Shown: in pieces, positions 24,401 to 36,400 of the stretch | How positions within the stretch are numbered: the stretch's first letter is position 1 | How the letters are laid out: the number at the start of each line of letters is the position of its first letter | Source of the DNA: Nemopilema nomurai | Taxonomy: Eukaryota > Cnidaria > Scyphozoa > Rhizostomeae > Rhizostomatidae | Direction: 5' to 3' | Assembly: GCA_003864495.1 (NCBI GenBank) | Contig: ML133502.1 | Span: 2,148,550 to 2,212,549 of the forward strand | Length of the DNA: 64,000 bases | The notes under the pieces: generated by a model | What the model was told of the DNA's origin: nothing | What the model saw: the letters and a program-made list of their open reading frames with translations, nothing else | Database searches by the model: none | Translations under genes and position numbers: made by a program

Positions 24401-27400
24401 CCGACTTTATTACCACAAGGCAACTTCCGTGGCAGAACACTTATGTCAGAAGGACTTCATGTAAGCCAGTTCATGCTATGAAAACTGCCGATAAACCATC
24501 AACAGAGTAATGGCATTCTTCGTACACAGCGACAGGATACCTATGTTTGAATCGACGTGTTACATCGACGTGTTACATCGTTTGCGGAAAAGTATTCATC
24601 CAAGTGCTCCCTAAATTTGTGCATATCAGTTTCTAACAACTATTTCTAGTAGTTCTTGGTGACTTATTGGTGTGGTTTACTTGAGTTCGAGAAACGTACG
24701 AATCTGTTTCCTTCCACATCTCCTTCCAAATCTGTGGCCTTGAATCTGTTTGATCAATGGAGCTAGATTGACTATTAATTCCATCTCTCGAATATGAACC
24801 GTCAACATCATTATGAGCACATACATATCAGTTCGAGACCAAGTGACAGTAGTAGATAGTCTCTTATCCGATGCACTAACAGTCTATTCGAAATCGTAGT
24901 AATCGATCAAAGGCATCACATCCAATCGAAAATCGTTGTTCGCAAACGATCGTCGTTGTTGCATCAAACTCACAATTTTAAAGCACTTGGTGGAATTTAA
25001 TGGTAGTCAACTTACTACTTAATTTTGTAAATAGACAAAGTGATATAGACCCAAAGCCGTGAGGAGTAAGCCGAAAAGTTCCTATTTCCTTTTTTGCCTT
25101 CCGATAGCCTCTTTCTTCAGAATTGTAGAATAATGTCAAATGCTCAAAAACATTAACATGCAAACATACCTGTATGTCCCTTTAGGGTTCTGCAATCCAT
25201 AGTGTTTTTGTTTATCACTTTTACATCGGGGCTGTTCGTTGCAACTGAGAGAAGCGAATTGTCTTCACCTACAAACTTTACGTCCACGATTTCGTCCAGG
25301 TGTCCCACAAACTGTAAGCAAAGCAAGCATGTAAAAACATATCAAAAACAAGATGCTTGGGAGTTCTTTTAAGAAAGAAAGCTTATCACTTTTGGGAAAA
25401 AAGCACGGCAAATCCAAATCACATAACAGTTTATTATTAGGATCAACGATGGTCTGAACTTTCGGGAAGCAACATCAACTAAGTGTAAAGAGAGCTGGAA
25501 CTGGTTTGAAGCTACCAGATGACCGAAGCATTTGAAACCCATTAGTGACCAACCTGCTTGGTAACGCCGAATGTATCCAAATCGTAAAATACAATGACTT
25601 GGTGATCAGAGGCAGTGATGATGCAGTTAAGGCTCTCATTAAGGATACATTGAATGAGACTTGACGACGTGTAAGGGATTTCAGCCTCCGCCTTCGCAGC
25701 AACAGTGAGGGCCCTTTCCTGAGCAAAGAGGCATTTGCCATCTGGAATACTCCACAATCGAATAATGCCTAAAAAATAATCCAGCAAATCAGAATGACGT
25801 TTTTGAGAATATTATCCCAAGGCTTCTTAAGCTTTCTTTTCCCTTCTAAGCATTCACGGGTCTTGGTGTGGCAGAACATGCCTTACCTTTTTCTCCGACG
25901 GTAACAAATTTGCAACTTTGCGCCGTATTTTCAGAGCTGCACCATCTCAATTCCTTGTCTTTTGGAAGAACAATCGCCGATTCAACTGCCTGAAAAATTT
26001 TATTAACGAGCTACAAAAATATGAATGGGTAGCAAATGAAATGCAATACGTCGGTCGAAATGCAATACGTCGCCAATTTCATTGAACAATCGTATTAAAC
26101 AGCCGCTAAAAACATGGAATACATGTATGAACAGTGTCACATCGTGTAAATGCGTCAATGGAATTTGTTAAATCAAAGAACAGACGACGGAAAAAAATTT
26201 GAGAAGCCACCATACAAACTGACTTGGATAAACTATTTTTTACAACAGCCAAGTAATTTACTAATCATTTTAAAGAGACCAGAGAACAGACAGTTTTGAC
26301 GACCAAGACAGGTACTACATAAAAAGACTGCCTTACAGAAAAAAGAGCCACAATTAGACTTCATATTGAGCAGCTGTTCTTTCAGGCGGAATACGGTGGC
26401 CTTTCTCATCCACCACAGCCCCATCAGTTAGAGAAATTCAATTAAAAAAAAAATTCAATTTCTGATACAATTAACCTCACAAAGTGACTTATCTTGCAAT
26501 CGATTCATAGATTTTGATTTTGGTCTTTGATTTTCAAATAAGAAAGCTTTCTAGTTTTTGCTTATGACATTCGATACTTTCGTATGATGTTTTGAAGCAG
26601 TAATTTGTATATTTTCCCCAGTCATGAACTGTATGACAAGTTCTGCCATTACCGTACTCAGGGCTTCAAAATGTCCGGCAGCGCAAATCGTTGCCAGCTA
26701 ATCCTCACAGGGAATTTGTTACTATTTCGCAGAAAATTTTTACGGTGAAATCTCCAATGTTGTTATTATGGATATAGACTATATATGGCCCACTTTCTTC
26801 TACCAAACGAACGGTAATTTGGTTAAAAATTAGAAAGTTTGGTTTCTTATTTCGAGTACACGCTTTTTTTTACAAGAAACCTAGCTTGGGTCATAGCACT
26901 AAATGTCTCTTAATTTTTCACTAGTTTCTAGTACTAAAAGTTTCTTAAATTTTTTTCTTATTTTTAAATAAGCATTTAACATCAAATTTTGCGCCTTTCC
27001 TTGCATAGGACTCTCCTCGGTGAGATGCTCGGCTTGCTTTTTTCTTTTCACCACGAAGTAAAACTTCACGAGAAATTTCTTTTCCGTGAAAGAAAATAAA
27101 AAGCCAGTGAAAAAAACTGTTTGATGCACCAGGTGTGTCAAAAGTTATAAACTGCTTCGAGAGAACTCAAGGCTACCTTTCATGCAATTATGAAGAACAA
27201 AACCAAAACTTTAAAACTGAAATTTGATTATATTAGACAGCTCAACTGTTAAAAACAAGTGTAGTGGTTATTGAGAAAAGGGTGGATCCGTTTATTTAAG
27301 TTTTTCTAATACAGTATAAACAAATGATTCAAGCTTATGTTTGAATAAAGTTTTTGACACAACCCATAAAATAATTTCTTGATATGACCATTTCTAGCTA

Positions 27401-30400
27401 TGATAAAAAATCAACGACTTGAATAGCAATTAATTCCTTGGTAGTATGACAGTTAATATTTAGGACAATATTTAAAATATTAAGCAACTTAAGATATTCC
27501 TTGCTATTGCAGGAAATTTTTCAAGGTTTCGCAGGAAATTCTTAAAGGGCCTCTCCAGCCAAAATTTTTTTTTTATTGACAAAAAAGTTGCAAAATACCA
27601 ATTAGTTTAGAATTTATAAGGCTTTAAAGTTGCACCTTTCCGAGAAAAAAACGACAAAAGCCGAATCACTTTGGTGACATTCTGACGTCACAATGTGCGG
27701 CTCTCGTTCGCCATGAATGTCGTATATCTTCCACCGAAACGTGAAAGAGTCATGGTCACGCGTTGATAACTGCATCAAAATCTACAGCAGGAGCTTTCTA
27801 GGATCGAAAAATATTAAATGATTACAATCATTCCAAGTCTGCGGGTCGGAATGTGTCCATGCTGTGTCACGACTTTGTTTGATCACCTGTGTAGGCCCGC
27901 AAAGCAATGGCTTTCTGTTCCAGCTCTTCCCTCGCGTATAATTAATCGAAATTGACACTTCAGTTGTTCTCCAGAAACGACGAACAACTAAAGGCTTCAG
28001 TATTGGTGTCTGAAATGCTCAAACTAAAAGCCGGTGGAACAGAACTGGATACAGATGGAGAGTACCATCACTTGCAGTGTTCAATTTGCGAATCGCCGTC
28101 GTTCGATTCGGTTTGGGGCGAGACTAACGAAATGCACAGTGACGTCAAAATTGCGTCAGTGTTACCAAACCAAAAAAATTTTGTCGGTTAATTCAATCCA
28201 ATTACACGCTTTTTTAGAAGGAATCACTTTATAAGGAACCTACATGTAGAAGGACGAATAATATATAAAGAACTTATACTACTAAAAACGAAATCCCTAA
28301 GGAACTTTTCGATTAGAAAATTGTTTATAACTGCAAGCATCAAGAGCTTAAAAGCCCGTTCCATTCATTTACAGCCGATACTCGCATAGATTGTTTACTA
28401 TTCGTGTGTCAAGTGCTTTATTGAGTAGTATCCGCATAGTCTATCTCGCCCCTCTCTCTATTAAGTGTTAAGGCTTATTGATGTGCAATGAAAATTAAGG
28501 AACTTTTGGTACTAAAATATGATGACTTGAGGTCTATATGATGGAAGTCTATATGAGGTCTAAAAGGAATAAGGAACTTTTGGAGCTAGGCCTTGTGCTA
28601 GGTTTCTTATAAAAAAGCGTGTATCGAAACGCAAGAGCTTATATCTCCAAACTGTAAAAAAAATCAAAAAACAAATAACGAATTCATGATCAGCAGGTTC
28701 AACTCCTTTAGATTAGCGAATAAAATGCAAGTGCAAAAGTTGGCTGGAGAGGCCCTTCATCTTTTAATTTTGCTGCCAGGAAGAAAAAACTTTTTTCAAG
28801 CCCTGACCGTACTGCCAATTCACCTTGCCATCAGGGCTGATGAAAATGTTTTGAAGCGTTTTCTGACTTCACCAGCTTCAAAACTGTACAGGTTGGCCCA
28901 GATTGTAGTCTACCCAGATTATGGAGGCACTAATCACTATCCACAACACTAGGGATGTCCTTCCCCATTTAATCCTCACTGTCCTTCCACAAAGCAAGTT
29001 GGAAGATAGTTGGCACTGCCCATGCTTACACAATCTAAGGTGGTTGTATAAGCATTCTCCAGACCTTGTAAGCCCTGCAAATGTGGTATTTAGCCTTAAT
29101 AGGACGACGAAAAATTCTCCATTTTGCTGCCAGTACACCAAATGTTTTTCGATTGTTTTTCTTGCCCTGAATAGCTGTTAGTTAAAAATACGGTGCTTTT
29201 CCTTCTTTCCTTTTTCTGGTTAAGGTTTCGTAAGGCATAGTTTTAAGGGAAATTTATCATTTGCAACTAAAATGAGAGGGAGGTTTTGATCACTTTTGGA
29301 CCTTGGCCCGGGGATTCCCATACTAGTGTGGTAGTACTCTAAGCATCCCCTTAAAAAATTTCTTAATTTTGGGGCGCTTATTCGACAGGGGCGGTTTAGC
29401 AGTAGCGTTAATTTCTCCATTAACGGTAAGTTATTCTTTTTGTCACAATTACTATTTCGTTTTATGCCCTGCTTTTGTACAATGTTTAAACATAAAAACA
29501 TTCAAACATTCGTCAGTCAAGAGAAAAGGAAGATATATTTGGAACTGAAGTATTAGGTATTAATTCGAAATTTGAAAAGAAACATTGCACTTAGGATTTG
29601 ACCGGTTTTTGAAGCCTGTGCAGCCGGTATAGAACCGCGCCTGAAACAAATGGTCAAACAGTTTAGCGATACGCAACTACATTATCTACTTCTGTTTTTC
29701 TCATACTTGCGTATGAGAATCAATTTGGCGAAACAACATTACTGACCTCGTACACTGGAATGATTTTTAGCAATTTTCTTGTAGTCAGATCCCACAATAT
29801 AACAACTTTGTCACGGCCAGAACTAAAATGAACAAGAAAAATGTTAAGTAGCGAAAATGGTGAAAAATCATATAAATATATATAAATAGGTGATATATGA
29901 ATCAAATCATATAGATATATAAATGGGTGAGTGACGCAAAACATTTTTCTGAGACTATGACATAAACTGCATTAGCTTATTTCATAATGAGTCTCTCAAG
30001 CGAAAACCAATGCTTCAATCCTTTCATATTACCCAGTGAGGTGATGCACATTTCAACATGCCTTTCGAAGAAATATTGCATGGTTTATAAAGCGACGAAC
30101 TAAAACTAAATCAGCTGAAAATAGCTACAGACCACAACAACTGTTGCTAATTTCCCGCGTCGTGAGTAAATTTCACATGGGTTTTTATACGCAATAAAAA
30201 GATCTACATAGCTTAATTTTCAACTGAGCTTACATAATAATTCTCTTAGTTGCACTAATTTTGATAAAAAACTAGCTATAAAAACGAGTTCTTGGCAGTC
30301 AGAAAAAATTCAAGAAACCTTAACTCTCGAAGCAGCAACATTAAAAACCCATTAAATCGCTAAGAATGAGAATAGCAAAATTTTATAAATTTTCTTCTAT

Positions 30401-33400
30401 TCCATACAAATTGTTGGAATACGTGCGCCGCTTAATTTCGAACGTTGAAAAAATGATGAAAATGTCATCAAATGCATATTCACCTTATCATTTTCTCCTT
30501 GTCTTCGAAAAATGACAAAGATGTCACGCTACTGTAATGACCCAATAACTTCGAAATGCATCTAAGTATCAAAAAGCAATGGTATTATATAATATATGAA
30601 TAATATCAATGGAGTTTTTGAGGCACTTCTGTTCTCAAAAACACAGTTGTGTTAAGATAGTATAAAGGTTTAGAAGGAGGAATTAAGATACGTACAATTT
30701 TCTGATGCTGTGTTGAAAAAAACTTTGACATAATATTTACATGCTACGCAGGAACTATCTGTTTTTTCTTCGCCCTACGGGTTTTGTACTTCTAGCCTAA
30801 AATCGTCAACTCTTGCCTTATCGGCCAAATCCTATTGACCACTTAAGGCTCTTTAAAATAGCAACATGAAATTAAAAAGTCAAAACGACTAAAAAGCAAC
30901 CTTGCCTGCATCATCGAAACGCATCCCCTTTCTTTATTTCTGCTATAGAAATTCTCTCGACGTTGCTATAAACAATTTACGGTTACGAAATTACCCCGCT
31001 TTTATCCAGACACAGTTTAGCGTTATTTAGGATTTAGGTACAATAAACAAGATCACTTTGCTGCGTGGCTTAAGATAATAGAAAGGCTGTATATGGTTAC
31101 GCATATAAAAATTATAGTTTCCCAGTTTTGAGACGGGTTAAGTCAGTTACTTACGTGCTAGTATTGAGATCCCAAATCCGAATGTAGCAATCAGCAGATG
31201 AAGAGAACAACATAAACTTTTTCGGGTCAGGGTGAAATTGTACCAAACTGAAAGAAAAATAGAGCACTTGCTCACAATATAATGCATCATAACAAAAGAA
31301 AACACGGTTTCTGAGGCCGATTAGAACCAACTATCGACATAAATGCAACCTTCTAAATACGCCTAGCTGGGATTAGGATAGAAAGCTAGAAATAACCTAA
31401 GACAACTAAAAGCTATGGAGACGACATCAAATTGGCCCTTAATTGTTGTGGACGCGAACGGCCAAAATTCGAAGTGCAAGCGAGGCTGTTGAAAAAGTGT
31501 ATTAAGAGAGCATGCGCATTAACGTTCCGGGATTGCAAGCACTTTTGGGGAAAGTTTGATCAAGGCTCGTATTGCAATGGCGTTCGAGCATCGTCTCAAG
31601 CGAGCAACAAAAATTCTACGAAGAAAGCGACGAGAATTCTAAAAACAACAATGTCTCTTCCTACAATGTCTCTTCCTAAATTGCTATAGGGCTATTTTAT
31701 TGCATTTTCTTGCCACAAATTCAGACAAAAGGTCTGGGTCCAACATAGTTATGTTCCAAATTAAAGTGAACCTGGATCATCATGGTCAAAGAACTTCGCA
31801 GCCGATATCAAAGTGAAAATAGGATGATCCTTTGGTAAGAGATGTTGTCGTGATTTCAAAATTATTGTGACAATACTTTCTGGCTGGTGCTTACATTTTT
31901 CTGCTGGATTAAAAATGACATGATTAATATCTAACATAGTCTTGTCAACTGGAAAACTTGTTGCACTGGAACTAAATGGAATAAAGTCCTAATTAGCAAC
32001 ACATAGTGTTGAGGCAACTGTCGTTCTCAAATTCGAGCTTCATTAGTGCATTGTTGAGTTTCTTGAATAAAAATTATCTCATTGGGTCAGTTATCTTTCG
32101 CAGTCATGTCTAACAATATCATTTATGTTTTATGAGTAGAGTTGCTCAATATGTAAGTCAACTGAGTTAGAAGTTGGTAAAACATGACACAAGGACCAAC
32201 AGGTACATTATTTTTTGGAATTTTAATATGTCTCATTGCTCTGTTATCATTTAATAAATATCAGGACAAGCTGAAAAAGCTCATCAAAATCGAGTCTTAT
32301 TTTAAAACCTGCACGTATTCAAACAAAATTAAAAAATAACTGTTTGGCCTTTAGGAAGGAAAAACCAAATTTCGTGTTGAAAACCTTAAAGGACAGTTCT
32401 GCAAAGTTATGATTGATAACCAGTCATTTACTATTGGGCATAAGCATGGAAAGCTGTACAAATTAAACTTTGGACCAGTACATACATCTTACCACCGTTA
32501 GTTGGAACACCGTGAGATTTTTATTTTGCGACCCCTGTTCTATTTCCGTCTCTCCTTGTTAGCTGCAACCCCCTTGCCCCCTTAAACATTGTTGCATCTT
32601 TAGAGGAAGACTATAGGTACAAGGGAATACTTCACTTTTGTTTTTAGGATTATTCACTTTTGCGCTACACAACATTGTTTACGGGGCGAGGGGATTTGGC
32701 AATTTGCGTGATGTGTAAATTAAGGGCAAGTGTTCCATGACTTTTGGCAGAGATTGTAGGTGTTTTGGAGTCTGTCTATATTTCAATGGAAAATCCCATT
32801 CTTTGTGGATAGAAAGAGTTCTTTTTTTCTCTTAAACTCTTCTAAAGCTAGGTGTTAAGTAACGCTGGTTGGTCAATTAAAACCAATCACGCGCTCTGCT
32901 TACAATCCTCTAGTGTTTTCGATCCGCCTGGCTATTTATTGTGTCAGCTTTTCGTTTTCTTCCGACGTTTGCATACTCTGAGGAGTGTCGGACGAGAAAG
33001 TACTTTAAGTATGAAAAAGCTAGTTCTGCACTTACTAGCTATTGTAAAAGTTTTGTACCACAAAGCACTTTTTCAATTATAAATTAATTGAATTGAAAAT
33101 GAAATGTTTCCATGAATATTATAATGATTGTTATTACAATTAAGGATCGCTCAGTAGTTCCGACTCTCAGTGTATCGCGCATAAAGTATATTATATGCAT
33201 CCATTGTGGTGAACTGTGAAGCTTTACTCTACATTTTTCGGTTTGAATGTTGGATTTGCGTGACCAGTTAGTTTGGAACTTGGAAGTTTTAAAGGAGTTG
33301 TGGAGATGGGTCCATAGAACGTAAACCAGGATATCAATAGTTTAGTTTTATATAAACCTTTAAAGTTTTTATGAATATTCAGTTTTTAGTAACGTACATA

Positions 33401-36400
33401 ACTTAGATAACAAGATACGCAAGGTTTATTACACAACCGATTTGAGAACACAGCAAGTGTCAGGTTTCAATGACGGGGCGCAAAGCGGGAGGATTTTTTG
33501 TATACGCAATGCATAGTAGCTCTGTAGAGCTAAAAATTACATATGAAATCACGAAAGATTTCTGATGAATAAAAGCAACACTTACTGCACAACTCCTTGG
33601 GAACCACGAAAATTGTGCGTGCAATACTGTTTAACAGTATCCCATACTCTGATTGTACTATCTGCTGACCCTGCAATAACAAAATGGGATTACAATGAGT
33701 AAAGATGAAGCAGCGACCAATGAGGCTGGAAATTACAACAGATTAGGGACTTCATGAGAAAACGACAGAAAATATGCAAGTTTCTAGTAAATAAAAGATA
33801 AAAGGGTAATTGCCAGGCCATATTGTTTCAAATCAGTGCATGCTGTAGAGTGCTACTACTATTGACCACAATAAAGTATTTTTCGACAGTTGAATACAAA
33901 AAACAGCATTTTCAGCTGTTACCGAATTACAAAACTGGAATTTCTACCCATTTTCAGCACTTTTTTCCATTGCATAAATCCAAATTATTAACTTAATCTT
34001 CTAAATCTTGTCAAATGCTAAAATTCACACACTACATGAAATCGTATCAACAACAAATACAAAGAGAATATAAAAGCTGATAGTGCACAATCAAAAGTAA
34101 TGATTGTTAAACATATGGCTAGCAATGTAGCTTCGATTGTTTGCGTTTTTGAAGATTCTTCTTATAAATTTGGCTCCACTTGTTAGCCTTGTTACGGAAA
34201 CGAGGCTTATAGAAAATTGTGCGTTTTTGGCTGTACACGTTTCAAAGGATGACCTGAATACACCTTAAAACAAGTAAACTCTCAAAGTGTCACAATTCAA
34301 AGTGTTAAATCTACCTACCTGTTGCAAGCAAGGTTGATGTTTGGTCGAATGATAAGGCAACAACTGGTGCCACATGTAAAGCCTGTGGGTATGCAGTCAA
34401 ATCAAACATTCAGTCAGTCATGGATTAATAACAAATAGTAAAAGAAATATGTTTTGCTTAAACAATGAGAACAAGCACCTTGATTGGCTTTTGGTGAAAT
34501 ACTGCTATCAAAGAAATCTAACTTAATGTCTGCTTTTGCTTTAATGTTTAACAAACCTTCCATTTCCTAGTAACTCTTTCATTTATCCAATCCCATTGCT
34601 TCAACAACAATTTTCTGTCAACTGTGATGAGAGTCTAGGAAGGAATTTCAAGGCTCTAAATAAATGCCTGCAGCACTTATCATGAAAAAACATGGAGAAC
34701 AAGACAGAGGTTAACTGAGAATTGCATTGTTGTATAGCCATTCCACATAAAATCAACTTCTCTGTGAAATATTTCTATCTGTAATTGTAGATCTCGCCAA
34801 TTTAATAGACAATCTTTTAATAATGAAGTTCAAAAAAATAAATAACAAGAGTTACTAAAATAGAATTACTAATTACGACATATTAAGAAAAGGAATCAAT
34901 CAGCTTTATAAGACAATAAGAACACCTGCCAATAGCAATTTAAGTGCTTCTAGAGAGGTGTTTCTAAAAATGCTCTCTAGACTTTCAAATGGAAACAATA
35001 TTTGGTCATCATGATCAAGAAAGATAATTTAAAGAAAAATGGTGGACTATCAAAGCCTTTTGTAATGAATCAGTGCAACACATCTGCTACAATAGAAAAA
35101 TAGTTATGTTGGAGGCTAGTAGCAACAAAAACAATTTTTTTAAGCTGTACATACATGGATTGTAATTCCTTACATTTAATAGTGTATTAAAGCAAAACCC
35201 ACCTTATCATCAACACTAATAATAAAGCTAGTGATTTCATCTTCATCCTGTCCAGAAAATTCATGCATGGTCAAAAAGATGGAAACTTAATGAGACAATA
35301 AACAGCTGCAGGTACAAAATTTAAAAAAAATGAGCCACCATTGTAAAATTGATAGCACCTATTAAAATTATACTACATTAAAAACATATTCAGTTCAATA
35401 CATTTGGCCATAAATTGGCCAACATAAGGGCTATATGGGTTCAGAATTTGGTTTGTATGAAAAATGTGTGTGATTCTTAACAATAAAGGTCATCTATCAC
35501 AACTAAGAAACAGAAATTTAAAATTAACCTCTTGCAGTGATTTGATAACTTTCCCAGAAATGGTCTCAACAACTTGAATCTTATTTCCACAAAAACAGAA
35601 AAAGCTGCTGCCACATGAAGTGAACTGTCAATAACAAATTTAAAGAAAAATCAATCAATTTCAACCTGCAATAAGATACTACGTAAAGTATTTTTTCACA
35701 CTCAACATTTTCTCCAAGAAAATTTATGACATTTTTTATCATTCTCTATCAGATATAATTGCCTATCTTTTCTAAACAAATTCATGTTCATTGCAAACCT
35801 TGCATTTCAAAGTTTGGATATGTGCTTATATACTTGGTTTTTTCCCCATTGGAGCAATCACAAAAAAGCTCAAATTAATTGTCTTCATTGTATATTGGGA
35901 AAGGGCTTGAAAGATAACATTAAGATCAGTGTGATGTTTCCCGCTTTGCTAAATGTATCAAATGTTTAACATTCAATCATTCCCATAGTTCAAGCATTTC
36001 CTTATATGGATATACTGAAAACATATTGAAAAAGGACAAATTTTAAAGTTGATTGTTTATAAGTTTGCAACTTCAACTGAATACATCTACCATCTATCTA
36101 TCATTATCTATCTATTCACAAAATAAATAATGTTTTTTACAGATTTATACAGCCTCACTGAACTCTGGCAATTCACTTAACATTACAGAAAATAACAAGC
36201 ACTATCTAAACTAATTAGGACAATGTAAGAAAGTGACCTTGAATTCATTCCAACATTCTCTCAAAATCACTATCTCAATATCAAATCTCTCAAAATCTCA
36301 TTTCAACATTTGTAACATTTTTGAATTATATAATTTTTTTGATTATTTTGATTTTCCTATCCATTTACAAAACAAAAAAGAACTTTCAAAAATGAATGAT